A stretch of DNA of 64,000 nt from Streptomyces sp. HmicA12 (GTDB lineage: Bacteria; Actinomycetota; Actinomycetes; Streptomycetales; Streptomycetaceae): the NCBI RefSeq assembly GCF_000373565.1, contig NZ_KB891820.1, forward strand, positions 124,001 through 188,000. Reading direction: 5' to 3'. The notes under the pieces are model-generated. The model worked only from the letters and a program-made list of their open reading frames with translations, was not told the origin of the DNA and searched no databases. Both the position numbers and the translations under genes were made by a program. Positions 9,055 to 18,097 of this stretch are shown one piece after another; the stretch's first letter is position 1; every line of letters starts with the position of its first letter.

Positions 9055-10584
9055 GTGACCTATCCCGGGCCGCCGCGACCGGCCGAGGTCTCCGCCACAC
9101 CCCTCGCGGAACTCGCCGTTCAGCTGGGTGTTCCCGCGCCCCAGAAGGCCGTAGAGGTCACCGGCATCACCCACGACTCCCGTGCGGTGCGTCCCGGCGA
9201 CCTGTACGCGGCGCTGCCCGGAGCCCGCGCCCACGGCGCAGACTTCGCCGCGCAGGCCGCGACCCTCGGGGCCGTCGCCGCCCTCACCGACCCGGCGGGC
9301 GCCGACCGCGTCGCCGAGGCGGGGCTCGTGCCCCTGGTCGTCGAGAACCCGCGCGCACGCATGGGCGAACTGGCCGCCACCATCTACGGCCGTCCCGGCA
9401 AGGACCTGCTGCAGATCGGCATCACGGGTACGTCCGGCAAGACGACGACCGCGTACCTCGTGGAAGGCGGTCTCAAGTCGGTACGTTCCACCGGCCTGAT
9501 CGGCACGGTCGAGATGCGTATCGGCGACGAGCGCATCAAGTCCGAGCGGACCACCCCCGAAGCCACCGACCTCCAGGCCCTGTTCGCGGTCATGCGCGAG
9601 CGCGGCGTGGACGCCGTCGCCATGGAGGTCTCCAGCCACGCCCTCGTGCTCGGCCGGGTCGACGGCTGCGTCTTCGACGTCGCCGTCTTCAACAACCTCA
9701 GCCCGGAGCACATGGAGTTCCACTCCGACATGGAGGACTACTTCCGGGCGAAGGCGCAGCTGTTCACGCGCGCACGCAGCAAACAGGGCGTCGTGAACTT
9801 CGACGACGAGTACGGACGTCGGCTGATCGACGAGTCGGCGTCCTCGGGGTACCCCGTCGTCACCTTCTCCGCCGAGGGCCACCCGGACGCCGACTGGCGC
9901 GCCGAGGACGTCGAAGTCGGGCCGCTCGGCTCGACGTTGACCGTCGTCGGCCCCAAGGGCGAGCGGATCACCGCCGAGGCGCCGCTGCCCGGCCCCTTCA
10001 ACGTCGCGAACACCCTCGCCGCGATCGTCACCCTCGCCGTCGCCGGGATCGACCCGCAGACCGCGGCCGACGGCGTCGCCGCCGTGCCGGGCGTGCCGGG
10101 CCGCCTGGAGCGCGTGGACGCCGGACAGGACTACCTCGCCGTCGTCGACTACGCGCACAAGACCGACGCCGTCGAGTCCGTCCTCAAGGCGCTGCGCAAG
10201 GTCACCGAGAACAAGCTGCACATCGTGCTCGGCTGCGGCGGCGACCGGGACAGGACCAAGCGGATGCCGATGGGTGCCGCCGCGGCCCGGTTCGCCGACA
10301 CGGCCATCCTCACCTCCGACAACCCCCGTGGCGAGGACCCCCTCGCGATCCTCGCCACGATGCTGGCGGGCGCGGCCGACGTGCCGGCGCACGAGCGCGG
10401 CGACGTCGCCGTCTTCGAGGACCGGGCCGCCGCCATCGCCGCCGCCGTCGCGCGCGCCGAACCTGGCGACACCGTGCTGGTCGCGGGCAAGGGCCACGAG
10501 CAGGGACAGGACATCGCCGGGGTGGTGCGTCCCTTCGACGACCGCCTGGTGCTTCGCGAAGCCATCGAGCAAACCCAGGGATGA
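9055..10584 (+). CDS. murE: UDP-MurNAc-L-Ala-D-Glu:diaminopimelate ligase MurE
   Basis: A Mur ligase adding the third residue of the peptidoglycan stem peptide. Visible are the ATP-binding GTSGKTTTAYL, the MEVSSHALVLGRV segment, NNLSPEHMEFH, and the C-terminal DNPRGEDP motif that marks diaminopimelate-specific MurE enzymes. I chose the GTG at 9055 (about 509 residues, the usual length) because AGAAGGG lies seven bases upstream. The frame also opens at GTG 8920, which would add a 45-residue low-complexity N-terminus. That longer form cannot be excluded. The gene is followed four bases later by murF. Confidence 0.94.
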   Translation: MTYPGPPRPAEVSATPLAELAVQLGVPAPQKAVEVTGITHDSRAVRPGDLYAALPGARAHGADFAAQAATLGAVAALTDPAGADRVAEAGLVPLVVENPRARMGELAATIYGRPGKDLLQIGITGTSGKTTTAYLVEGGLKSVRSTGLIGTVEMRIGDERIKSERTTPEATDLQALFAVMRERGVDAVAMEVSSHALVLGRVDGCVFDVAVFNNLSPEHMEFHSDMEDYFRAKAQLFTRARSKQGVVNFDDEYGRRLIDESASSGYPVVTFSAEGHPDADWRAEDVEVGPLGSTLTVVGPKGERITAEAPLPGPFNVANTLAAIVTLAVAGIDPQTAADGVAAVPGVPGRLERVDAGQDYLAVVDYAHKTDAVESVLKALRKVTENKLHIVLGCGGDRDRTKRMPMGAAAARFADTAILTSDNPRGEDPLAILATMLAGAADVPAHERGDVAVFEDRAAAIAAAVARAEPGDTVLVAGKGHEQGQDIAGVVRPFDDRLVLREAIEQTQG

Positions 10585-10588
10585 AGTT

Positions 10589-11983
10589 GTGATCGCCCTC
10601 TCCCTCGCCGAGATCGCCTCAGTCGTCGGCGGGCAGACGTACGACATACCGGATCCGCAGGTCCACGTCACCGGGCCGGTCGTCATCGACTCGCGCAAGG
10701 TCGAGACCGGCAGCCTGTTCGCCGCCTTTGTGGGCGAGCGCGTGGACGGCCACGACTACGCGCGCGATGTCGTGGAAAAGGGTGCGGCCGCCGTGCTGGC
10801 GTCCCGCCCCGTCGGCGTGCCCGCCATCGTCGTCGACGACGTCCAGACGGCGCTCGGCGCGCTCGCCCGGCACGTCGTCGCGCGGCTCGGCGCCACGCTC
10901 GTCGCGCTGACCGGCTCGGCCGGCAAGACCAGCACCAAGGACCTGACCGCACAGGTGCTGCGCCGCGCGGCGCCCACGGTCTTCACGCCGGAGTCGTTCA
11001 ACAACGAGATCGGCCTGCCGCTCACGGCCCTCTCCGCCACCGACGAGACGAAGTTCCTCGTCCTGGAGATGGGCGCCCGCGGCATCGGCCACATCCGGTA
11101 CCTGACGGGCCTGACGCCTCCGAAGGTCGGCGTCGTCCTCAACGTAGGAACCGCGCACATCGGCGAGTTCGGCGGCCGCGAGCAGATCGCGGAAGCGAAG
11201 GGCGAGCTGGTCGAGTCGCTGCCCGCCGACGGCACCGCGATCCTGAACGCGGACGACCCGCTGGTGAAGGCGATGGCCTCGCGCACGAAGGCGAAGGTGC
11301 TCTTCTTCGGAGAGGCCGCCGACGCCGACGTACGTGCCGAGAATGTCCGGCTCACGGAGAACGGGCAGCCCTCCTTCAGCCTTCACACACCCTCCGGGTG
11401 CAGTGAAGTGACCTTGCGCCTGTACGGTGAGCACCACGTGTCGAACGCGCTCGCCGCGGCCGCCGTCGCCCATGACCTTGGCATGTCCGTGGAGGAGATC
11501 GCCCTCGCGCTCTCCGAGGCGGGCACCCTGTCCCGCTGGCGGATGGAGGTCACCGAGCGCCCGGACGGCGTCACGATCGTCAATGACGCCTACAACGCGA
11601 ACCCCGAGTCCATGCGAGCCGCCCTGCGGGCGCTCGTGGCCATGGGCAAGGGGCGTCGTACGTGGGCGGTGCTCGGCCAGATGGCCGAGCTCGGCGACGA
11701 TGCGCTGGCCGAGCACGACGCGGTCGGACGGCTCGCCGTCCGGCTCAACGTCAGCAAGCTCGTGGCAGTCGGGGGCAGGGAAGCGTCCTGGTTGCAACTG
11801 GGCGCCTATAACGAGGGTTCGTGGGGTGAGGAGTCGGTGCACGTGTCCGACGCACAGGCGGCGGTCGACCTGTTGCGCAGCGAGCTGCGCCCGGGAGACG
11901 TCGTGCTCGTGAAGGCCTCGAGGGCGGTGGGCCTGGAGAGCGTCGCACAGGCGCTGATCGAGGGCGGGGCTGATGCCCGATGA
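10589..11983 (+). CDS. murF: UDP-MurNAc-tripeptide:D-Ala-D-Ala ligase MurF
   Basis: A 464-residue Mur ligase that adds D-Ala-D-Ala to complete the UDP-MurNAc-pentapeptide. Motifs are LTGSAGKTSTKDL (ATP loop), FNNEIGLPLT, VGTAHIGEFG and NDAYNANPESM. The GTG at 10589 gives the normal N-terminus (VIALSLAEIA). The stop overlaps the mraY start in an ATGA arrangement, implying translational coupling to the membrane step that uses its product. Confidence 0.95.
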   Translation: MIALSLAEIASVVGGQTYDIPDPQVHVTGPVVIDSRKVETGSLFAAFVGERVDGHDYARDVVEKGAAAVLASRPVGVPAIVVDDVQTALGALARHVVARLGATLVALTGSAGKTSTKDLTAQVLRRAAPTVFTPESFNNEIGLPLTALSATDETKFLVLEMGARGIGHIRYLTGLTPPKVGVVLNVGTAHIGEFGGREQIAEAKGELVESLPADGTAILNADDPLVKAMASRTKAKVLFFGEAADADVRAENVRLTENGQPSFSLHTPSGCSEVTLRLYGEHHVSNALAAAAVAHDLGMSVEEIALALSEAGTLSRWRMEVTERPDGVTIVNDAYNANPESMRAALRALVAMGKGRRTWAVLGQMAELGDDALAEHDAVGRLAVRLNVSKLVAVGGREASWLQLGAYNEGSWGEESVHVSDAQAAVDLLRSELRPGDVVLVKASRAVGLESVAQALIEGGADAR

Positions 11984-13053
11984 TGAAGCAGATCCTCTTC
12001 GCGGGCGTCATCGGTCTGTTCCTGACCCTGATCGGAACGCCCCTGCTCATCAAGCTCCTTGCGCGCAAGGGCTACGGGCAGTACATCCGTGACGACGGCC
12101 CGCGCGAGCACCATGCCAAGCGCGGTACGCCGACGATGGGCGGTATCGCCTTCATCCTGGCGACCCTCATCGCGTACTTCCTCAGCAAGCTGATCACCGG
12201 CGCGGCCCCGACCCTGTCGGGCCTGCTCGTCCTCGGCCTGATGGCGGGCATGGGCCTGGTCGGCTTCCTCGACGACTACATCAAGATCGTCAAGCGGCGC
12301 TCGCTCGGTCTGCGCGCCAAGGCGAAGATGGCGGGTCAGCTGACCGTCGGCGTCGCCTTCGCGCTGCTCGCCATCAACTTCGCGGACGTACGGGGCAACA
12401 CCCCGGCCTCCACCAAGCTCTCCTTCGTGGAGGACTTCGGCTGGACGATCGGCCCCGTGCTCTTCGTGGTCTGGGCGCTGTTCATGATTCTCGCGATGTC
12501 GAACGGCGTGAACCTCACCGACGGCCTCGACGGCCTCGCCACCGGCGCCTCCGTGATGGTCTTCGGCGCGTACACCTTCATCGGTGTCTGGCAGTTCCAG
12601 GAGTCCTGCGCCAACGCGCAGACCCTCACCAACCCGGGCGCCTGTTTCGAGGTCAGAGACCCACTCGACCTGGCGGTGGTCGCATCGGCCCTGATGGGCT
12701 CCTGCTTCGGCTTCCTGTGGTGGAACACCTCGCCGGCCAAGATCTTCATGGGTGACACCGGCTCGCTGGCCCTCGGCGGCGCGCTCGCCGGTCTCGCGAT
12801 CTGCTCGCGCACGGAGTTGCTGCTCGCGCTGCTCGGCGGTCTGTTCGTGATGATCACCATGTCGGTGGTCATCCAGGTCGGTTCCTTCAAGATGACCGGC
12901 AAGCGCGTCTTCCGCATGGCGCCACTGCAGCACCACTTCGAACTCAAGGGGTGGTCCGAAGTCCTTGTCGTGGTCCGGTTCTGGATCATCCAGGGCATGT
13001 GCGTGATCGTCGGACTCGGCCTCTTCTACGCAGGATGGGCAGCCAAGAAGTGA
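11980..13053 (+). CDS. mraY: Phospho-MurNAc-pentapeptide transferase MraY
   Basis: A 357-residue polytopic membrane enzyme (about ten helices) that transfers phospho-MurNAc-pentapeptide to undecaprenyl phosphate, making lipid I. Family signatures include GTPTMGG near residue 45, FLDDYIK, NLTDGLDGLATG, MGDTGSLALGG and the HHHF-like PLQHHFE near residue 316. A start three bases later (ATG 11983) is equally possible. It overlaps murF upstream and murD downstream by four bases. Confidence 0.96.
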   Translation: MMKQILFAGVIGLFLTLIGTPLLIKLLARKGYGQYIRDDGPREHHAKRGTPTMGGIAFILATLIAYFLSKLITGAAPTLSGLLVLGLMAGMGLVGFLDDYIKIVKRRSLGLRAKAKMAGQLTVGVAFALLAINFADVRGNTPASTKLSFVEDFGWTIGPVLFVVWALFMILAMSNGVNLTDGLDGLATGASVMVFGAYTFIGVWQFQESCANAQTLTNPGACFEVRDPLDLAVVASALMGSCFGFLWWNTSPAKIFMGDTGSLALGGALAGLAICSRTELLLALLGGLFVMITMSVVIQVGSFKMTGKRVFRMAPLQHHFELKGWSEVLVVVRFWIIQGMCVIVGLGLFYAGWAAKK

Positions 13054-14474
13054 CGACGCCCCCCGCCTGGCAGGACAAGAACATCACCGTCGCCGGTCTC
13101 GGCGTGAGCGGCCTCAGCGCCGCCCGCGCCCTGGCCGGCCTCGGCGCGTCGGTCACCGTCGTGGACGGCGGCGACAGCGAGACCCACCGCGAAAAGGCCG
13201 CCCTTCTTGAAGAGGCGGGCATTTCCGTACGTCTCGGAGACGCGGCCACGCTGCCGGACGGCACGGAACTCGTCGTCACGTCGCCGGGCTGGAAGCCGGA
13301 GAGCCCGCTGTTCGAGGCGGCACGCGCGCGTGGCGTCGACGTCGTCGGCGACGTCGAGATCGCCTGGCTGCTGCGCGGTCCGAACGCGGCGCCCTGGCTC
13401 GCCATCACCGGCACCAACGGCAAGACCACGACCACGCAGATGCTCGCGTCGATCCTGGAGGCGGCGGGCCTGCGCACCGCGGCCGTCGGCAACATCGGTA
13501 CGCCGATCATCGACGTCGTCCTCCAGGGCGACGACGCGTACGACGTGTTCGCCGTCGAGCTGTCCTCGTACCAGCTGCACTGGGCGCCCTCGCTGCGCGC
13601 CCACTCCGGTGCCGTCCTCAACCTGGCGCCCGACCACCTCGACTGGCACGGCTCCATGGAGGCGTACGCCGCCGACAAGGGCCGTATCTACGAAGGCAAT
13701 CAGGTCGCCTGCGTCTACAACGTCGCCGACAAGGCCACCGAGAACCTGGTCCGTGAGGCCGACGTCGAGGAGGGCTGCCGCGCCATCGGCTTCACGCTCG
13801 GCACGCCGGGACCCTCCGAACTCGGCGTCGTGGACGGCATTCTCGTGGACCGCGCCTTCGTCGAGAACCGGCAGAAGAGCGCGCAGGAGCTGGCCGAGAT
13901 CGCGGACGTCAACCCGCCCGCGCCGCACAACATCGCCAACGCCCTCGCCGCCGCCGCCCTCGCCCGTGCCTTCGGCGTCGAGCCGCAGGCCGTACGCGAG
14001 GGGCTGCGCAACTTCAGGCCGGACGCGCACCGCATCGCGCACGTCGCCGACGTGCACGAGGTCGCGTACATCGACGACTCCAAGGCCACCAACACCCATG
14101 CCGCACAGGCATCGTTGGCGTCGTACGAGTCGATCGTGTGGATCGCGGGCGGGCTCGCCAAGGGAGCTACCTTCGACGAGCTGGTCTCGGGCGCGGCGAA
14201 GCGGCTGCGCGGGGTCGTCCTGATCGGCGCCGACCGTGGCCTGATCCGGGAAGCCCTGGAGCGACACGCCCCGGAAGTACCCGTCGTCGACCTCGAGCGG
14301 ACCGACACTGGGGCGATGTCGGCGGCGGTCCAGGAGGCGGCGCGGCTCGCTCGCCCGGGGGACACCGTACTGATGGCCCCGGCCTGCGCGTCGATGGACA
14401 TGTTCACCAACTACAACAAGCGTGGCGATGCGTTCGCGGAAGCGGTCCGCGAACTCGGCGCCACCAGCGTCTGA
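13050..14474 (+). CDS. murD: UDP-MurNAc-L-alanine:D-glutamate ligase MurD
   Basis: A 474-residue Mur ligase that adds D-glutamate to UDP-MurNAc-L-Ala. Visible are the N-terminal nucleotide-binding VAGLGVSGLSAARAL, the ATP loop ITGTNGKTTTTQML, the ELSSYQLHW block, LNLAPDHLDWH and DDSKATNTHA. The GTG at 13050 overlaps the mraY stop. An ATG at 13035 (MGSQEV) is also in frame. It lies in normal dcw order, with 86 bases before ftsW. Confidence 0.94.
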   Translation: MTTPPAWQDKNITVAGLGVSGLSAARALAGLGASVTVVDGGDSETHREKAALLEEAGISVRLGDAATLPDGTELVVTSPGWKPESPLFEAARARGVDVVGDVEIAWLLRGPNAAPWLAITGTNGKTTTTQMLASILEAAGLRTAAVGNIGTPIIDVVLQGDDAYDVFAVELSSYQLHWAPSLRAHSGAVLNLAPDHLDWHGSMEAYAADKGRIYEGNQVACVYNVADKATENLVREADVEEGCRAIGFTLGTPGPSELGVVDGILVDRAFVENRQKSAQELAEIADVNPPAPHNIANALAAAALARAFGVEPQAVREGLRNFRPDAHRIAHVADVHEVAYIDDSKATNTHAAQASLASYESIVWIAGGLAKGATFDELVSGAAKRLRGVVLIGADRGLIREALERHAPEVPVVDLERTDTGAMSAAVQEAARLARPGDTVLMAPACASMDMFTNYNKRGDAFAEAVRELGATSV

Positions 14475-14560
14475 GGGGACCCGCGGGTGCCCGGTGACGC
14501 CGGGCACCCTTCGGGAGGGGAACGTGGCAGCGCATACCGATTGCGGGGCGGGGGTCCGTG

Positions 14561-15877
14561 ATGGCCGGTAGCACCACCAAACGCCCGGCCGCACCGCCGA
14601 GGAAGACCAGCAAGGTCTACCGGGCACGCGTCAATCCCGTGCGCCGCCTGTACGCGCAGGCCCGCCGCGCCTGGGACCGGCCGCTCACCGCGTACTACCT
14701 GATCCTCGGGTCCGCACTGCTCATCACGGCCCTCGGCCTGGTGATGGTGTACTCGGCATCGATGATCACGGCTCTCCAGATGGGCCTCTCGAGCTCGTAC
14801 TTCTTCCGCAAGCAGTTCGTCGCGGCCGTCCTCGGCACGATCCTGCTCCTGGTCGCGATGCGGATGCCGATCAAGCTGCACCGCGCGCTCGCGTACCCGA
14901 TCCTCGCCGGCAGCGTCTTCCTGATGGTCCTGGTGCAGGTGCCGGGGATAGGGGTGTCGATCAACGGCAACCAGAACTGGATCTCGCTCGGCGGCCCCTT
15001 CATGCTGCAGCCCAGTGAGTTCGGGAAGCTGGCGTTGATCCTGTGGGGCGCCGATCTGCTGGCGCGTAAACACGACAAGCGCCTGCTGACCCAGTGGAAA
15101 CACATGCTGGTGCCGCTGGTTCCGGTCGCCTTCCTGCTGCTCGGGCTCATCATGCTCGGCGGCGACATGGGCACGGCGATCCTGCTGACAGCCATCCTTT
15201 TCGGCCTTTTGTGGCTCGCCGGGGCGCCCACGCGGCTCTTCGTCGGGGTGCTGTCCGTCGCCGCCGCGATCGGTGTCATGCTCATCAAGACCAGCCCGAA
15301 CCGCATGGCCCGCCTCGCCTGCCTCGGCAGCTCCGACGCCGGGCCCGGTGACATGTGCTGGCAGGGGCTGCACGGGATCTACGCCCTGGCCTCCGGCGGA
15401 TTCTTCGGTTCCGGCCTCGGGGCCAGTGTGGAAAAATGGGGTCAACTTCCCGAAGCGCACACCGACTTCATCTTCGCCATCACCGGTGAGGAACTGGGCC
15501 TGGCGGGGACGCTGTCGGTGCTCGCCCTGTTCGCGGCTCTAGGCTATGCGGGTATCCGCGTGGCCGGACGCACGGAGGACCCCTTCGTTCGATACGCCGC
15601 GGGTGGCGTGACGACCTGGATCACGGCGCAGGCCGTGGTCAACATCGGTGCGGTGCTCGGCCTGTTGCCGATCGCCGGCGTCCCGCTCCCGCTGTTCTCG
15701 TACGGGGGGTCCGCACTGCTGCCGACCATGTTCGCCGTAGGACTTCTGATCGCGTTCGCGCGGGACGAACCGGCGGCGCGGGCGGCCCTCGCCATGCGGC
15801 GAACCTTGGGGGAGCGCGGGATGAGATGGAACACGATGCGACGGCGCGCCTCGGCGCGTACGTCCGGAGAGCGGTGA
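14561..15877 (+). CDS. ftsW: Septal peptidoglycan glycosyltransferase FtsW (SEDS family)
   Basis: A SEDS polymerase of about 438 residues with roughly ten transmembrane helices. It extends glycan chains from lipid II at the septum together with the FtsI-type PBP. Signature stretches are GLVMVYSASM in the first helix, QPSEFGKLALI, the ALASGGFFGSGLG loop followed by LPEAHTDFIFAITGEELG, and GVPLPLFSYGGSAL. The ATG at 14561 immediately follows an in-frame GTG (14558). The basic N-terminal ~45 residues are cytoplasmic. Confidence 0.95.
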   Translation: MAGSTTKRPAAPPRKTSKVYRARVNPVRRLYAQARRAWDRPLTAYYLILGSALLITALGLVMVYSASMITALQMGLSSSYFFRKQFVAAVLGTILLLVAMRMPIKLHRALAYPILAGSVFLMVLVQVPGIGVSINGNQNWISLGGPFMLQPSEFGKLALILWGADLLARKHDKRLLTQWKHMLVPLVPVAFLLLGLIMLGGDMGTAILLTAILFGLLWLAGAPTRLFVGVLSVAAAIGVMLIKTSPNRMARLACLGSSDAGPGDMCWQGLHGIYALASGGFFGSGLGASVEKWGQLPEAHTDFIFAITGEELGLAGTLSVLALFAALGYAGIRVAGRTEDPFVRYAAGGVTTWITAQAVVNIGAVLGLLPIAGVPLPLFSYGGSALLPTMFAVGLLIAFARDEPAARAALAMRRTLGERGMRWNTMRRRASARTSGER

Positions 15878-15883
15878 ATTTCG

Positions 15884-16975
15884 GTGCATGTCGTACTCGC
15901 CGGTGGGGGGACCGCCGGCCACATCGAGCCGGCGCTCGCCCTCGCGGACGCCCTGCGCAGGCAGGACCCGACCGTGGGCATCACGGCCCTCGGTACGGAG
16001 AAGGGGCTCGAGACGCGGCTCGTACCCGAGCGTGGCTACGATCTGGCGCTGATCCCCGCCGTACCCCTGCCGCGCAAGCCCACCCCTGAACTGATCACCG
16101 TCCCGGGGCGGCTGCGCGGCACGATCAAGGCGGCCGAGCAGATCCTCGAGCGCACGAAGGCCGACGCCGTCGTGGGCTTCGGCGGGTACGTGGCGCTGCC
16201 CGGCTACCTGGCCGCCAAGCGGCTCGGGGTGCCGATCATCGTGCACGAGGCCAACGCCAGGCCGGGCCTCGCGAACAAGATCGGTTCGCGGTACGCGGCC
16301 GCGGTCGCCGTCTCCACGCCGGACAGCAAGCTGCGGGGCGCCCGCTACATCGGCATCCCGCTGCGCCGCACCATCGCGATGCTCGACCGGGCGCAGATGC
16401 GACCCGAGGCCCGCGCCGCGTTCGGCCTCGACCCGAACCTGCCGACGCTCCTCGTCTCCGGGGGCTCGCAGGGTGCCCGGCACCTGAACGAGGTCGTCAC
16501 TCGCGTCGCGCCGCTGCTCCAGCAGTCCGGCATCCAGATCCTGCACGTGGTCGGCCCGAAGAACGAACTGCCGCAGGTCCAGCAGATGCCGGGAATGCCC
16601 CCCTACATCCCGGTACCGTACGTGGACCGGATGGACCTCGCGTACGCCGCGGCCGACATGATGCTCTGCCGCGCGGGCGCGATGACCGTCGCCGAACTCT
16701 CCGCCGTCGGGCTCCCGGCCGCGTACGTCCCGCTGCCCATCGGCAACGGCGAACAGCGGCTCAACGCCCAGCCGGTGGTCAAGGCCGGCGGTGGCCTGCT
16801 GGTCGACGACGCGGAGCTGACCCCCGAGTGGGTCCAGGGCAACGTCCTGCCCGTGCTCGCCGACCCGCACCGGCTGTACGAGATGTCCCGCGCAGCCTCG
16901 GAGTTCGGCCGCCGGGACGCCGACGACCTGCTCGTCGGCATGGTGTACGAGGCGATCAACTCGCGTCACCAGTGA
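15884..16975 (+). CDS. murG: Lipid II synthase MurG (GlcNAc transferase)
   Basis: A 363-residue GT28 glycosyltransferase that adds GlcNAc to lipid I at the inner face of the membrane. It has the N-terminal glycine loop LAGGGTAGHIEPALALAD, VGFGGYVALPGYLAAK, HEANARPGLANK, SGGSQGARHLNE, and the donor-binding CRAGAMTVAELSAVGLPA. The start is a GTG six bases after the ftsW stop. No murC follows, in contrast to E. coli; Streptomyces keeps murC elsewhere. Confidence 0.96.
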   Translation: MHVVLAGGGTAGHIEPALALADALRRQDPTVGITALGTEKGLETRLVPERGYDLALIPAVPLPRKPTPELITVPGRLRGTIKAAEQILERTKADAVVGFGGYVALPGYLAAKRLGVPIIVHEANARPGLANKIGSRYAAAVAVSTPDSKLRGARYIGIPLRRTIAMLDRAQMRPEARAAFGLDPNLPTLLVSGGSQGARHLNEVVTRVAPLLQQSGIQILHVVGPKNELPQVQQMPGMPPYIPVPYVDRMDLAYAAADMMLCRAGAMTVAELSAVGLPAAYVPLPIGNGEQRLNAQPVVKAGGGLLVDDAELTPEWVQGNVLPVLADPHRLYEMSRAASEFGRRDADDLLVGMVYEAINSRHQ

Positions 16976-17012
16976 CGTAGCGGCGAGTGAGCCGCGAAAA
17001 AGAGGAGCGAGC

Positions 17013-17810
17013 GTGGCCGGATCGGCTGTGACGGACCGAGATGACACCGAGGAGTCCGAGGCCGGCCCGCCCCCGCCCCGCTTCCGGATGCCGAGCATCC
17101 GCACGCTCATCGTGACCGGAGTGCTGCTCGTCCTGATCGGGGCGGGCGGCATCTGGTTGTTCTACGGATCGCAGTGGCTGCGCGTGGAGCGCGTCACGCC
17201 GTCCGGGACCGACGTTCTGACGCCCGCTCAAGTGCGTGACGCGGCCGCCGTACCGGTCGGCGCTCCGCTGATTTCCGTCGATACAGGCGCCATTGAGGAC
17301 CGACTCCGCCGGGAATTGCCCCGAATTGACTCGGTTGACGTGGTGCGTTCCTGGCCGCACGGAATCGGGTTGAAAGTGACGGAACGCAAGCCGGTTCTGA
17401 TTGCCGAGGACGAGCGAAATTCGGGCAAGTTCGTCGAAGTCGACCGCGAGGGTGTGCGTTTCGCGACCGTCGACAAGGCCCCGAAGGACGTTCCCCGACT
17501 GGAATTGACGCCCGATCGGAACGGCGCGGCGGCCAGCCTGCGCCGATTCGGCCCCGAGCGGCTGACCCGGGAAGCGGTGCGGGTGGCGGGCCGGCTCCCG
17601 AAGGCGGTCGCGCGGGACACCCGTACCGTCAAGGTCCGTTCGTACGACGACATCTCGCTGGAGCTCACCGGTGGACGCACCGTCGACTGGGGAAGTGGCG
17701 AGCAGGGAGCCCAGAAGGTTCGTGCTCTCTCCGCTCTCCTGAAAGCCGCTCCAAAGGCACGGCACTTCGACGTGAGTGTTCCCACCGCCCCTGCGTCAGC
17801 GGGGAGTTGA
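17013..17810 (+). CDS. ftsQ: Cell division protein FtsQ/DivIB
   Basis: A 265-residue bitopic division protein. It has an acidic cytoplasmic N-terminus, one transmembrane helix at about residues 33-53, then a POTRA-type domain (LRVERVTPSGTDVLT... PRIDSVDVVRSWPHGIGLKVTERKP) and the FtsQ beta domain. It recruits FtsL and DivIC/FtsB. The start is GTG 17013, with AGAGGAG just upstream. It is the last cell-wall/division gene before the ftsZ promoter region. Confidence 0.94.
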   Translation: MAGSAVTDRDDTEESEAGPPPPRFRMPSIRTLIVTGVLLVLIGAGGIWLFYGSQWLRVERVTPSGTDVLTPAQVRDAAAVPVGAPLISVDTGAIEDRLRRELPRIDSVDVVRSWPHGIGLKVTERKPVLIAEDERNSGKFVEVDREGVRFATVDKAPKDVPRLELTPDRNGAAASLRRFGPERLTREAVRVAGRLPKAVARDTRTVKVRSYDDISLELTGGRTVDWGSGEQGAQKVRALSALLKAAPKARHFDVSVPTAPASAGS

Positions 17811-17893
17811 CGCGCATCAGTGCAGGCCAGCACCCTGGTTGGGCAGCGCTACGGCTGATCACATAGGGTGAAAAGAAAAACGGGAGGTTCGGC

Positions 17894-17968
17894 GTGTTCG
17901 TTGAACGGGCGCCACTTGTCGACTTAGTGTCAGGTTCGGAAGAGTCCAGGAAACAGACACACTGGTAA
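17894..17968 (+). CDS. Possible 24-codon upstream reading frame with a TTA codon, before ftsZ
   Basis: A GTG (17894) lies six bases after GGGAGG and opens a 24-codon frame ending at TAA 17966-17968. The predicted peptide is MFVERAPLVDLVSGSEESRK plus four more residues. Codon 11 (17924-17926) is TTA, the rare leucine codon read only by the bldA tRNA in Streptomyces. No homologue is recognised, and whether the region is transcribed upstream of the GTG is unknown. It could be a regulatory leader peptide or chance. Confidence 0.3.
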   Translation: MFVERAPLVDLVSGSEESRKQTHW

Positions 17969-17991
17969 CCCTAAACTTCAGCGTTAGGGTT
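17967..17991 (+). promoter_or_regulatory. Inverted repeat in the ftsZ upstream region
   Basis: AACCCTAA (17967-17974) and TTAGGGTT (17984-17991) form a perfect 8-bp inverted repeat with a 9-base loop, about 106 bases upstream of ftsZ. The whole 287-base ftsQ-ftsZ gap is expected to hold the ftsZ promoters; S. coelicolor ftsZ is known to have several, one of them sporulation-induced. I cannot map the individual promoters by eye. Confidence 0.5.
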
Positions 17992-18097
17992 CGGGTCGGC
18001 AGTCGACTAGTAGTCCGGACCGTCCCAATTCGGCATCAGTCGTAGCGGCGCAGAAGGCGCGGCGACGACACGTAACTCGAGGCGAGAGGCCTTCGAC

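Noticed and set aside
15878..18097. Absence of murC, ddl and ftsA between murG and ftsZ.
   Set aside because: Streptomyces normally lack ftsA and keep murC and ddl elsewhere. This is ordinary gene order, not a deletion.
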